From: Arthrobacter sp. zg-Y769 | Lineage (GTDB): Bacteria > Actinomycetota > Actinomycetes > Actinomycetales > Micrococcaceae | Reading direction: 5' to 3' | NCBI RefSeq assembly: GCF_020907405.1 | Contig: NZ_JAJJOE010000013.1 | Location: forward strand, 39,195 to 103,194 | DNA: 64,000 bases | Shown here: one piece after another, positions 16,497 through 25,152 of the stretch | How the letters are laid out: every line of letters begins with the position of its first letter | Position numbering within the stretch: position 1 is the first letter of the stretch | The notes under the pieces: generated by a model | The model's input: only the letters and a program-made list of their open reading frames with translations | What the model was told of the DNA's origin: nothing | The model's database searches: none | Made by a program: the position numbers and the translations under genes

Positions 16497-17599
16497 CCCA
16501 GCTTGCCACCGCCCCGGTCGGGCTGCCCTTCGCCGCCGCCCCCACCGGAATGTCCCTTGCCCTGAACGCCGCCGAAGGCGAGCTGGAGCATACCGGCGAG
16601 CTAACCGGCACCCAGAAGGCCGCCATCGTCCTGATGCAGCTGGAGACGTCCCGGGCAGCGGTGGTTATGCAGCAGTTCACCGAGTCCGAGGCGCAGGCCA
16701 TCGCAGCGGAGATCGTCCGGCTGCGGCGGGTCGACGCCGGCGTGGCCGAGGACGCCATCAACGAGTTCTATGAGATGTCCATTGAGGGCAGGCGCCGTGC
16801 CCACGGCGGCCGCGACGTCGCCATGGGACTGCTCGAAGCGTCCTTCGGCGTCGAGCGTGCCTCCGGTGTGATGGAACGCCTGGCCTCCTCGATGGCCGGC
16901 AAGTCCTTCGAGTTCCTCGAAACCGCTGAACCCAACCAGGTGATCTCGCTGCTGGACGGCGAGCTGCCGCAGACCATTGCGCTGGTCCTGGCGCACATGC
17001 GTCCCCAGCGGGCCTCGGCCGTGCTGACGGGCCTGAACCCGGAACTCCGCACCGACGTCGCGCAGGCCATTGCAACCATGGCCCGCGCTACCCCGGAAGC
17101 GGTACGCGTGGTGGCCGAAACGCTGCGGGCACGTGCCTCCGCCCTGGGCGCCGCCCGCGAAGCGACTGACGCCATCGGCGGCGTGCAGCCCCTGGTGGAC
17201 ATCATCAACCGCTCCGACGCAGTCACGGAACGCGCACTCCTCGAGTCGCTCGAGGAACGCGATCCGGAGCTGGCAGAAGAAGTCCGCTCCCGGATGCTTA
17301 CCTTCGGCGACCTGGTCAAGCTCGAGCGCCGGGACGTGCAGCTGGTGCTGCGCGGCATCGACGTCGGCACCCTGGCCCTGGCCATGAAGGGCGCCTCCGA
17401 GGCGGTGCTGGACGCCATCCGCACCAACGTCTCCGAGCGCAACCGCGAACTGCTCGACGACGAAATCAAGGTCTCCGGCCCGGCCCGCCTCTCCCAGGTG
17501 GAAGAGGCACGCGCCAACATTGTCCGGGCCATCCGCGAAATGGAAGCCCAGGGCATCATCGAAGTGCACCACGCGGACGAGGAGGAATATGTCTACTGA
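16493..17599 (+). CDS. fliG: flagellar motor switch protein FliG
   Basis: A 368-residue FliG with all three domains. The N-terminal FliF-binding part is 'GTQKAAIVLMQLETSRAAVVMQ'. The middle domain includes 'ALVLAHMRPQRASAVL', equivalent to the EHPQ region. The C-terminal domain contains 'MLTFGDLVKLERRDVQLVLRGID' (in part) and 'RLSQVEEARANIVRAIREMEAQGII' (in part), including the charged residues that meet MotA. A roughly 30-residue N-terminal extension precedes domain 1. It overlaps fliF by 4 bp. Confidence 0.96.
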   Translation: MTQLATAPVGLPFAAAPTGMSLALNAAEGELEHTGELTGTQKAAIVLMQLETSRAAVVMQQFTESEAQAIAAEIVRLRRVDAGVAEDAINEFYEMSIEGRRRAHGGRDVAMGLLEASFGVERASGVMERLASSMAGKSFEFLETAEPNQVISLLDGELPQTIALVLAHMRPQRASAVLTGLNPELRTDVAQAIATMARATPEAVRVVAETLRARASALGAAREATDAIGGVQPLVDIINRSDAVTERALLESLEERDPELAEEVRSRMLTFGDLVKLERRDVQLVLRGIDVGTLALAMKGASEAVLDAIRTNVSERNRELLDDEIKVSGPARLSQVEEARANIVRAIREMEAQGIIEVHHADEEEYVY

Positions 17600-18200
17600 C
17601 CAGCAGACGTTCTCCCGCCTGGTTTACACGGCACTCGGCGCCACGGACGAAGCACAGCTGAACGCGCAGGTGGAAGCCCGCGGACACGCAGCCGGTTACG
17701 CAGCCGGCCTGCGCGCCGCGGCAGCAGACACGGAGCTGCTCCGCCGCACCCTGCGGGAGCAGTACGACGACGAAATGCGCCGCGGGCAGGAACGCATCAA
17801 CCGAAGCCTTTCCGCACTTAATTCCGCCGTCTTCAGCCTCGAAGGCCGTACCGTGGCCCTGATTACCGAGGTCCAGGATGCCCTGGCGGCCGCCGCAGTC
17901 GATTTGGCCGAAGCGCTGCTGGGCAGGGAACTGGCCTCAGGCGATACCTCCGCCCGCTCGGCGCTGGCCCGTGCCCTGGACGGCGTGGACACCGACCTGG
18001 TGCAGCGTGTCCGCATGCATCCGGTGGACCTCGCGTCCCTGGACGAGGACACGCTCCGGCGTGCCCGGGTGGAGTTCGTGGGCGACGCCGGCCTGCAGAA
18101 GGGCGACGCCGTCACCGAGTTCCCGGACGGCTACCTGGACGCATCGCTGGGTTCCGCCGTCGAACGTGCCCGGGCTGCACTGCTGGGGGACGAGTCATGA
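17589..18200 (+). CDS. fliH: flagellar assembly protein FliH (export ATPase stator)
   Basis: A 203-residue protein between fliG and fliI. The middle is helical and charged ('LREQYDDEMRRGQERINRSL'). The C-terminal part has the FliH/YscL block 'VDLAEALLGRELASGD' and 'VRMHPVDLASLDED'. FliH holds the ATPase FliI at the export gate and inhibits it when free. The ATG at 17589 follows GAGGAGGAAT and overlaps the end of fliG by 11 bp. Confidence 0.88.
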   Translation: MSTDQQTFSRLVYTALGATDEAQLNAQVEARGHAAGYAAGLRAAAADTELLRRTLREQYDDEMRRGQERINRSLSALNSAVFSLEGRTVALITEVQDALAAAAVDLAEALLGRELASGDTSARSALARALDGVDTDLVQRVRMHPVDLASLDEDTLRRARVEFVGDAGLQKGDAVTEFPDGYLDASLGSAVERARAALLGDES

Positions 18201-19528
18201 CCGCGACAACCTGGCGTCCCCATGGCGACCGCTTCACGGCGGCCCTCCGCTCCGCCGCCCCGCAGCGCATTGGACGGGTGTCCTCCGTCCTGGGCCTGAG
18301 CATTGAAATTGCCGGCCTGGACTGCGGTGTGGGTGACCTGGTGTCCATCGGGCACCCCGGTTCCGAGGTGGACGCCGAGGTGGTGGCTGCCACCCGCGAA
18401 GGAATCCGCTGCATGCCTTTCGGCCGGCTGGCCGGACTGACCGCCGGAACTCCGGCCCGCTCCAAGGGCACACCGCTGCTGGTCCCCACCGGTACCGGGC
18501 TGTTCGGCCGGGTGCTGGACGGACTGGGCCGGCCCATCGACGGCAAGGGTCCGCTGCAGGTTGAGGCCTTTGTCCCCCTGGACCATGAAACGCCTTCCGC
18601 GATGCTGCGCACCCGGATCGATACCCCGCTGCAGCTCGGCGTCCGTGCGCTGGACACCCTCACCACTGTGGGACGCGGCCAGCGCATGGGCCTGTTCGCC
18701 GGCTCCGGCGTCGGCAAGTCCTCACTGCTGTCCATGATCGCCCGCGGCACGAACGCGGAAGTGTCAGTCATCGCCCTGGTAGGGGAGCGCGGCCGCGAAG
18801 TCCGCGAGTTCCTCGAAGATGACCTGGGCGCCGAAGGCCTGGCGCGGTCCATCGTGGTGGTGTCGACGTCGGACGAACCCGCCTTGATGCGCCTGCGTGC
18901 CGCGTTTGTTGCCACCCGCATTGCCGAATCCTTCCGCGACCGCGGCGCCGACGTCATGCTAATGATGGATTCCCTCACCCGGGTGGCCATGGCCCAGCGT
19001 GAAATCGGGTTGTCCGTGGGCGAACCGCCTGCGACGCGGGGCTACCCGCCCTCCACCTTCTCCCTGCTGGCACAGCTGCTGGAACGCGCCGGAACCGGCG
19101 AACGGGGATCGGTCACCGGCATGTACACCGTGCTGGTGGACGGCGATGACCATAACGAACCCATTGCCGACAGCGCCCGCTCCATCCTGGACGGCCACGT
19201 TGTCCTGGACCGCAAGCTCGCCGTTTCCGGCCACTTCCCGTCAATTGACGCCCTGGCGTCCATTTCCCGTGTTGCCTCCCGGGTGAACCCGCGGGAACGC
19301 AGCGATGCGGCGTCAACCCTGCGCCGCGTGATGGCGGCCCGGAAGGCTGCGCAGGACCTGCTCGACGTCGGCGCCTACCAGCGCGGCTCCAATCCCCTGG
19401 TGGATGCGGCAGTGGACAACCAGGACGCCATCAACGCGTTCCTGCAGCAGCGCATGGATGAACAGACCCCCGCGGAAACCGCGTGGGTCCAGCTGCATAA
19501 CCTCACCCGGATGCTGGGGGTGTCCTGA
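18197..19528 (+). CDS. fliI: flagellar type III export ATPase FliI
   Basis: A 443-residue member of the F1-beta-like ATPases. Walker A is GSGVGKS at residues 169-175. Walker B is 'VMLMMDSLTRVA', and 'GERGREVREFLED' matches the catalytic glutamate loop. The hexamer unfolds or releases substrates at the cytosolic face of the export gate. The length is normal. It overlaps fliH by 4 bp and fliJ starts on its stop. Confidence 0.97.
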   Translation: MTATTWRPHGDRFTAALRSAAPQRIGRVSSVLGLSIEIAGLDCGVGDLVSIGHPGSEVDAEVVAATREGIRCMPFGRLAGLTAGTPARSKGTPLLVPTGTGLFGRVLDGLGRPIDGKGPLQVEAFVPLDHETPSAMLRTRIDTPLQLGVRALDTLTTVGRGQRMGLFAGSGVGKSSLLSMIARGTNAEVSVIALVGERGREVREFLEDDLGAEGLARSIVVVSTSDEPALMRLRAAFVATRIAESFRDRGADVMLMMDSLTRVAMAQREIGLSVGEPPATRGYPPSTFSLLAQLLERAGTGERGSVTGMYTVLVDGDDHNEPIADSARSILDGHVVLDRKLAVSGHFPSIDALASISRVASRVNPRERSDAASTLRRVMAARKAAQDLLDVGAYQRGSNPLVDAAVDNQDAINAFLQQRMDEQTPAETAWVQLHNLTRMLGVS

Positions 19529-19959
19529 TGTCCCGTGCCTTCCCCCTGGCCGGCCTGCTTCGGCTGCGCCAGCTGCAGCAGGACCGGGCTGCAGGCGAAC
19601 TTGCCGCGGCCAATGTCCGCATGCGCGAAACACGCGAAGCCCGTGCCGAGGCCTACAACTCCCTCGAGGCCTCGCACAGCGACGCCGTAGATGCCGCAAC
19701 CATGAACGCCATTGCGGCTGCCCGGTCCTCCTCGCGCAGCATGCTCGCGGACCTCAACGCCCTGGGAACGCGCCACGCGGCGGAAGTGGAAGCGGCCCGT
19801 GCCGAATTTTCCTCCGCCCGGGCACGTTCAGTGGGCCTGGAAAAGCTTGAAGGCAAGTTCGCCGAGGCCGAAGCCGCCGAGGACCTGCGCACCGAACAAA
19901 CCATCCTGGACGAACTCGCCGGCTCCGCCTGGCACCGCCGGCAGAAGGAAGCCCACTAA
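19528..19959 (+). CDS. fliJ: flagellar export protein FliJ
   Basis: A 143-residue protein, nearly all helix and rich in Ala/Glu/Arg, with the start 'FPLAGLLRLRQLQQDRAAGEL'. This is the antiparallel coiled coil of FliJ, which enters the FliI hexamer like the gamma subunit of F-ATPase. Identity by sequence is weak, as usual for FliJ, but the position right after fliI and the size support it. Confidence 0.87.
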   Translation: MSRAFPLAGLLRLRQLQQDRAAGELAAANVRMRETREARAEAYNSLEASHSDAVDAATMNAIAAARSSSRSMLADLNALGTRHAAEVEAARAEFSSARARSVGLEKLEGKFAEAEAAEDLRTEQTILDELAGSAWHRRQKEAH

Positions 19960-20630
19960 TGAGCATGACGGACGCCCTGGGGCGGATCGATGAAATCCGG
20001 AGCACGCTGAGCCAGCTCTCCGGGACCGCAGCCGCAAAAGCGGCGGCGGCCCCGGCCACGGCTACGGCGGCCGGATCGGATGCGGAGTTCGCCTCCACCC
20101 TGTCCTCGCTGACCTCCGCGGCGTCGGTGGGCACGGACACCGGTATCGCCGGCGGTGCTGCTGCGGACGGGAAGGTGCTCGACGCCGTACAGAAATACCT
20201 GGGCCTGCCCTACGTCTGGGGCGGCAACGACCCCGCCCAGGGGCTGGACTGCTCTTCCTTCGTGCAGAACGTTTACAAGGACCTCGGCTACACCCTGCCG
20301 CGGGTGACCTGGGACCAGATGAACTCCGGGACCGAGGTCGCCTCCATGGCCGAGGCCCAGCCCGGCGACCTGCTCTTCAGCCACGACGGCGGACACGTCG
20401 CCATCTACCTTGGCAATGGAAAGGCAGTGGACGCGCCGCAGCCGGGCCAGACCATCGCCATCCGCGATGCGTGGGAAACCGACGCGAACGTGACCACCAT
20501 CCGGCGCATCCTGCCGACCGAATCCGCCGGTGCAGCCGGTGCTGCCGGTGCTGCCAGCACCGCCGGCCTCTCCGACCTGGTGGCCTCCGCCCGCGCTGCG
20601 CAGGCGGCCATGTTGGGATCGGCAGCATGA
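19959..20630 (+). CDS. NlpC/P60 family peptidoglycan hydrolase in the flagellar operon
   Basis: A 223-residue protein. Its NlpC/P60 domain lies at about residues 70-190: 'YVWGGNDPAQGLDCSSFVQNVY' (in part) with nucleophile Cys98, and 'GGHVAIYLGNG' with His146. These enzymes cut D-Glu-to-diamino-acid bonds in wall peptides. There is no signal peptide. The N-terminal 65 residues are Ala/Thr-rich like a flagellar export signal, so it may leave through the type III gate. Its place between fliJ and fliK suggests that it opens the wall for the rod, a job done by FlgJ in proteobacteria. The role is inferred. Confidence 0.85.
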   Translation: MSMTDALGRIDEIRSTLSQLSGTAAAKAAAAPATATAAGSDAEFASTLSSLTSAASVGTDTGIAGGAAADGKVLDAVQKYLGLPYVWGGNDPAQGLDCSSFVQNVYKDLGYTLPRVTWDQMNSGTEVASMAEAQPGDLLFSHDGGHVAIYLGNGKAVDAPQPGQTIAIRDAWETDANVTTIRRILPTESAGAAGAAGAASTAGLSDLVASARAAQAAMLGSAA

Positions 20631-22156
20631 GCGTCTCCACCGGCATGCTGCGGCCCGCCGCCCCGGCTGCCGCAGCCCGGACCGCCGCCCCGGGGTCCGC
20701 CACGGGGTCCGCTTCCGCTGGAATGGGGTCGGACCACTTCGCATCCTCGCTCCAGGACGCCCTTGCCCCTTCGACCCAAACCTCAACCGGATCCGGGAAA
20801 CCGGAGACGGACGCGGACGGTAAGGCCGCAGCGGCTTCCCCGATGCAGCCTGCGGCCGGACCGCTCCCGGGCATCCCCGGATCAGCGACGCCCTTCCCGG
20901 CAGCCGGCTTTGCCGGCCTGGCGGGGATCCCCCTTCCCGACGCAGCAGTTTCCGGCACCGGCCCGATCAGCCCGGAAGCAGCCGACAACACGCCAGCCGG
21001 AACAGCTGCATCCGGCGCTGAGCCTGCGTCCCCCGAAGCAGCCTCACCCGGTGCAGCAGCGACTGCCGCCACCACGGCGGCCAATGCCTCCGCAGCTGCC
21101 GCCACCACGGCGGCCAATGCCTCCGCAGCTGCCGCCACCACGGCGGCCAATGCCTCCGCAGCTGCCGCCGCAGCCGCCCTGGCCGTCACCACCCCGGGCG
21201 CCGCCGCACTTACAGCGAGTCCGGCAGGCGTTCCGGGCGCCGCCAAGGGCGCCGCCACTAACAGCGTTGCCGTTTCCGGCGCCTCCAGCGCGGTTCCGAC
21301 GGCGAACTCCGGGGCCGGAACAGCTGCCGGTGCCACGGCGAACGCAGCAGCGCCGGCCGCATCCGGGGCAGCCGCCTCCGGAACGGCCCGGCACGCACCG
21401 GCATCGACCGCTTCAGCAGTGTCCACAGCTTCCGGCGCCGCGCCGGCACCGGTCCCTGCGGCTCCGGACAGTGCACCGGTTTCTCCATCCGGCACTGCGG
21501 CCGATGCTTCCCCGAATGCCGCCGGCAGCCCGGGGTTCCCGCCGTCGGCGTTCACCGTGCTGCCCGCCGGTGCCGACAATGCAGCGGCTGCCGCACCGGC
21601 CGCTGCCGGGGCACTAGCGGAAACCGCCGCGCCCGGACCGGTTCCCAGCCTGCCGCCGCTGCCGTCCTCCGCACCTGTCTCCGGCGCGGCAGCCATGCCG
21701 GCCGCAGCAGCGGTTCCCGCCGCGCCGGTAACCCCCGCGCTGCTGCCCCAGGTGTCCCAGCCGCTCTTTTCCCTCGGGTCGGCCCCGCAGGGAGAACACG
21801 TGATGACCCTGAGCATCACGCCGGACAACCTCGGACCGGTAACCGTGCGCGCCCACGTGGGTGCCGACGGGGTGCGGATCGAGCTCTTCGCTCCGTCCGA
21901 AGCCGGCCGTGAGGCGCTGCGGACCCTGATGACCGACCTGCGCCGGGACCTGGCCGGCTCGGGAATGAACGCGAATCTTTCCCTCTCCGCCCAGGACACC
22001 CCGGGCGAGGGAACGGAACGCCGGGACGGCGAAACGGAACCGGGTTCGGCAAAGTACGCCCCGTCAAACCCCGAGCGGACTCCGGCGGATCCCGCCCCAC
22101 GCACTTACCGGCCCGGATTCCCCGCGTCGGCATCAACCATCGACTTCCTGGCCTAG
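20627..22156 (+). CDS. fliK: flagellar hook-length control protein FliK
   Basis: A 509-residue protein of extreme Ala/Pro/Gly/Ser content for about 370 residues. The Flg_hook domain follows near the C-terminus: 'SITPDNLGPVTVRAHVGADGVRIELFAP' (in part) and 'LMTDLRRDLAGSGMNANLSL'. FliK is exported as a ruler and switches the gate to late substrates through FlhB. The ATG at 20627 overlaps the previous stop. The low-complexity ruler carries a three-fold 33-bp repeat, so its length may vary among strains. Confidence 0.9.
   Translation: MSVSTGMLRPAAPAAAARTAAPGSATGSASAGMGSDHFASSLQDALAPSTQTSTGSGKPETDADGKAAAASPMQPAAGPLPGIPGSATPFPAAGFAGLAGIPLPDAAVSGTGPISPEAADNTPAGTAASGAEPASPEAASPGAAATAATTAANASAAAATTAANASAAAATTAANASAAAAAAALAVTTPGAAALTASPAGVPGAAKGAATNSVAVSGASSAVPTANSGAGTAAGATANAAAPAASGAAASGTARHAPASTASAVSTASGAAPAPVPAAPDSAPVSPSGTAADASPNAAGSPGFPPSAFTVLPAGADNAAAAAPAAAGALAETAAPGPVPSLPPLPSSAPVSGAAAMPAAAAVPAAPVTPALLPQVSQPLFSLGSAPQGEHVMTLSITPDNLGPVTVRAHVGADGVRIELFAPSEAGREALRTLMTDLRRDLAGSGMNANLSLSAQDTPGEGTERRDGETEPGSAKYAPSNPERTPADPAPRTYRPGFPASASTIDFLA
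21071..21169 (+). repeat. 33-bp tandem repeat inside fliK
   Basis: Three exact copies of a 33-bp unit start at 21071, 21104 and 21137 and encode TTAANASAAAA. The unit is in frame, so copy-number changes add or remove 11 residues of the FliK ruler. Confidence 0.9.
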
Positions 22157-22169
22157 AAAAGGAGACCAC

Positions 22170-22631
22170 ATGCCCGTAGAAGGAGTAGTGGCAGCAGGCG
22201 GCATCACCGCCGACGGGACCACCACCCGCGCGCCCAAGCAAACCATGGACAGCGAGGTCTTTATGCACCTGCTGGTCACCCAGCTGCGTAACCAGGACCC
22301 CAGTTCGCCCATGGACACCAACCAGATGATCTCGCAGACCACCGAGCTGGCATCCATGGAGCAACTCACCTCCATGGCGAAGATGGACGAAGAGAATTTC
22401 TCCCTGCAGATGCGTATTGCCGCCGCTGCGCTCATCGGCCAGACGGTTACCTATACCAACGACGACGGTGTGGCCGTCACCGGAACCGCCAAATCGGTCT
22501 CCTACGCCGCCGGCGTCCCGACCGTCAACATCAACGGCGAGGACGTCCTGCTGGACCGAATCTCCGGCGTCGTCGACGGGGCAGCAGATCAAGCCACCGA
22601 CGCACCCAAAGCACCCGCAGCAACCGCATAA
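22170..22631 (+). CDS. flgD: flagellar hook capping protein FlgD
   Basis: A 153-residue FlgD. The core motif is 'MDSEVFMHLLVTQLRNQDPSSPMDTNQMISQTTELASMEQL' (in part), matching the N-terminal FlgD block. The C-terminal part is short, with 'ALIGQTVTYTNDDGVAV' but no long FnIII/tudor domain. FlgD forms the cap under which FlgE assembles and is then lost. An AAAAGGAG ribosome site precedes the ATG. Confidence 0.93.
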   Translation: MPVEGVVAAGGITADGTTTRAPKQTMDSEVFMHLLVTQLRNQDPSSPMDTNQMISQTTELASMEQLTSMAKMDEENFSLQMRIAAAALIGQTVTYTNDDGVAVTGTAKSVSYAAGVPTVNINGEDVLLDRISGVVDGAADQATDAPKAPAATA

Positions 22632-22671
22632 CCTTCCTCCCCGGCACCACCAAAGCTGAAAGGCGCCACCA

Positions 22672-23850
22672 ATGCTTCGCTCCCTTTACTCCGGTATCTC
22701 CGGACTCCGCTCGCACCAGACCATGCTCGACGTCACCGGCAACAACATCGCCAACGTCAACACCACCGGCTACAAGGCAACGGCCGTCCAGTTCCAGGAC
22801 ACCCTGTCCCAGATGACCCAGGGCGCCACCGCCCCGGGCGCCAACACCGGCGGCGGCAACCCCGCACAGGTGGGCCTCGGCGTCCTGGTCTCCGGCATCA
22901 CCACCAACTTCACGCAGGGTTCGGCGCAGGCCACCGGCCGGGCCGAGGACCTGATGATCAACGGCGAGGGTTACTTCATCACCCGCCAGGGCGCCACCTC
23001 CACGTACACCCGCGCGGGCGCGTTCAACCTCGACGGCGACGGCCGCCTGGTCTCCACGGACGGCGGCATCGTCCAGGGCTGGACCGCCAACGCAGACGGC
23101 ACCCTGAACACCGGCGGCGCGGTGGGTAACATCTCCCTGCCCGACGGCGCCACCGTCCCGGCGGCAGCCACCACCGCGGCGACCATGGGCGGCAACCTGC
23201 CGTCCGAGACGGCAGTCGGCCAGTCCGTTGTACGCGACATGGATGTCTATGACGCCAATGGAAACGCTTCCGTAGTCTCGCTGACCTTTACCCGTGCAGG
23301 CTCCGCGACGGACGTCCGGTGGTCAGTGGCCGCCGGAGGCCAGACCGCGGAGCTGGCCTTCGCCAACGGCGCCCAGACGGATGCCAGCGACGATGCCATC
23401 ACCGTGGATGGCGTGAGAGTGGATCTCGCCGGACTCAGTGGCTACGCAGGCGTCAGCACTGCCTCCGTCACGGGGCAGAACGGCCGCAGCGCCGGCACGC
23501 TGGAGTCCTTCTCCATCGGCAAGGACGGCACCGTGATCGGTTCCTTCACCAACGGTGCAAAGCAGGCCCTGGCCCGCATCGCCGTCGCCACTTTCACCAA
23601 CTCGGCCGGCCTGGAGAAGACCGGCAACTCCAGCTACACCGCCACGGTGAACTCCGGCAACCCCGTCATCGCCGGTCCCGGCGAGGCCGGCGCCGGCGGC
23701 ATCGGCAGCGGCATGCTGGAAATGTCCAACGTGGACCTGTCCCAGGAGTTCACCAACCTGATCGTCGCCCAGCGCGGCTTCCAGGCCAATGCCCGCATCA
23801 TTACCACCTCGGACGAAGTGCTGCAGGAACTGACCAACCTGAAGCGCTAG
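22672..23850 (+). CDS. flgE: flagellar hook protein FlgE
   Basis: A 392-residue hook protein. The N-terminal signature is 'LYSGISGLRSHQTMLDVTGNNIANVNTTGYK' (in part). The C-terminal one is 'MLEMSNVDLSQEFTNLIVAQRGFQANARIITTSDEVLQELTNL' (in part). It builds the universal joint outside the cell. No flgF or flgG follows, although those distal-rod genes share both termini with FlgE, so this is the only long hook/rod paralogue in the window besides FlgK. Confidence 0.95.
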   Translation: MLRSLYSGISGLRSHQTMLDVTGNNIANVNTTGYKATAVQFQDTLSQMTQGATAPGANTGGGNPAQVGLGVLVSGITTNFTQGSAQATGRAEDLMINGEGYFITRQGATSTYTRAGAFNLDGDGRLVSTDGGIVQGWTANADGTLNTGGAVGNISLPDGATVPAAATTAATMGGNLPSETAVGQSVVRDMDVYDANGNASVVSLTFTRAGSATDVRWSVAAGGQTAELAFANGAQTDASDDAITVDGVRVDLAGLSGYAGVSTASVTGQNGRSAGTLESFSIGKDGTVIGSFTNGAKQALARIAVATFTNSAGLEKTGNSSYTATVNSGNPVIAGPGEAGAGGIGSGMLEMSNVDLSQEFTNLIVAQRGFQANARIITTSDEVLQELTNLKR

Positions 23851-23949
23851 CCGGCGTTCCACCGCGGCACGGCTCCTCCCGCAGCACTGCAGGAGGGGCC
23901 GTTCCGCGGTTATGGGGTCCGCTGAACCCGTGCCCGGCCCCGGTTTTCC

Positions 23950-23976
23950 TAACGATTGGGCCGCAGCGGCCGAAAG
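23950..23976 (+). promoter_or_regulatory. sigma-28 type promoter of flbD-motA-motB
   Basis: TAAC (23950-23953), 15 nt, GCCGAAAG (23969-23976). The upstream box is the same as for fliC and flgN; the downstream box has one change (T to A). It lies in the only sizeable gap (175 bp) between flgE and flbD. Confidence 0.75.
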
Positions 23977-24025
23977 TAGGAGTGAGGGCCTATCGGAGTC
24001 CTGTGGAACCAGCCAGGACGGGGCA

Positions 24026-24331
24026 ATGATTGTTCTTACGCGTCTCAATGATGCTCAATTCGCAATCAACCCTGACCTGATCGAGCGGATCCACGCCAAT
24101 CCGGACACCACCCTGGTGATGGTCGACGGCGCGAAGTACATCGTGACCGAGAGCCTGCCGGAAGTCATCGACCGCATTGCGGCCTACCGGGCGCAGGTGA
24201 TCTCCATGGCACGTGACATCCCGCCGCGGGTTCCCGGGCGCCCCCTGGGGCTCGTGCCCGATGCTTTCCCGGCAGCCCCGGACAAAACTCCCGTCAGCAA
24301 GACCGTGCCCCTTCGCCCTAGGAACGACTAA
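24026..24331 (+). CDS. flbD: FlbD/SwrD family flagellar protein
   Basis: A 101-residue protein. The first 60 residues are the complete FlbD/SwrD domain: 'MIVLTRLNDAQFAINPDLIE', then 'PDTTLVMVDGAKYIVTESLPEVIDRI' (in part). In Bacillus, SwrD raises the torque of the MotAB motor. The gene directly precedes motA here, which fits that role. A Pro-rich tail of 35 residues is extra. The gene ends on the motA ATG. Confidence 0.92.
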   Translation: MIVLTRLNDAQFAINPDLIERIHANPDTTLVMVDGAKYIVTESLPEVIDRIAAYRAQVISMARDIPPRVPGRPLGLVPDAFPAAPDKTPVSKTVPLRPRND

Positions 24332-25152
24332 TGGATCCAGCAACAATTATCGGCTTAGTCCTCGCCTTCGGGTCGCTCTACGCCATGATCACCCTCGAAG
24401 GTGCCCACGTCTCCGCGCTCCTGCTGCCGGCGCCGATGATCCTCGTCTTCGGCGCCACCATTGCCGTGGGGCTGGCCGGTGGAACCTTCAAGGACTTCGT
24501 GCTGTCCTTCAAATCCCTGCCCCGGGCCTTCATGGGCAAAACCCCTCGACCGCAGGAGACCATCGACAAGGTGGTCCTGCTGGCTGAAAAGGCCCGCAGC
24601 GAAGGCCTGCTCTCCCTCGAGCAGGATGCCGCCGAAGTCGAAGATCCTTTCCTGCGTGCAGCCCTGCAGAACATCGCCGACGGCACCGACGGCGAGGAGC
24701 TGCGCATCCTGCTCGAAGACGAAATCGCCACCAAGGCCGCCACTGACAAGATTCCCGTGAAGTTCTTCAACAGCCTGGGCGGTTATGGACCCACTATCGG
24801 CATCATCGGCACCGTTGTTTCACTGACCCACGTCCTGGAGAACCTTTCAACCCCGGACCACCTCGGACCCATGATCGCCACTGCCTTTGTGGCCACCCTG
24901 TGGGGCCTGCTTTCAGCCAACTTCATCTGGCTGCCCATCAGCACCCGGCTCAAGCGGCTGGCGGAGCTTGAAGCGGACGAAATGAACCTCCTGATGGAAG
25001 GCGTCCTGGCCCTGCAGGCCGGCAGTCAGCCGCGCCTGCTTGGGGAACGGCTGCGCGCGATGGTCCCGGCCCACGCATTGGGCGGCAAGGTGGACAAGGC
25101 CGACAAGGCCGACAAGACCGACGCCGCAGACAAGGTCCAGGACGCAGCGTGA
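24331..25152 (+). CDS. motA: flagellar motor stator protein MotA
   Basis: A 273-residue stator subunit with four hydrophobic segments (two near the N-terminus, two at about residues 150-205). The conserved 'FFNSLGGYGPTIGIIGTVVSL' (in part) precedes segment 3. The cytoplasmic loop contains the residues that contact FliG. The C-terminus ends in a Lys/Asp repeat (VDKADKADKTDAADK) absent from most MotA. It forms a proton channel with MotB, judging from the Asp in MotB and the absence of PomA-type features. Confidence 0.95.
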   Translation: MDPATIIGLVLAFGSLYAMITLEGAHVSALLLPAPMILVFGATIAVGLAGGTFKDFVLSFKSLPRAFMGKTPRPQETIDKVVLLAEKARSEGLLSLEQDAAEVEDPFLRAALQNIADGTDGEELRILLEDEIATKAATDKIPVKFFNSLGGYGPTIGIIGTVVSLTHVLENLSTPDHLGPMIATAFVATLWGLLSANFIWLPISTRLKRLAELEADEMNLLMEGVLALQAGSQPRLLGERLRAMVPAHALGGKVDKADKADKTDAADKVQDAA

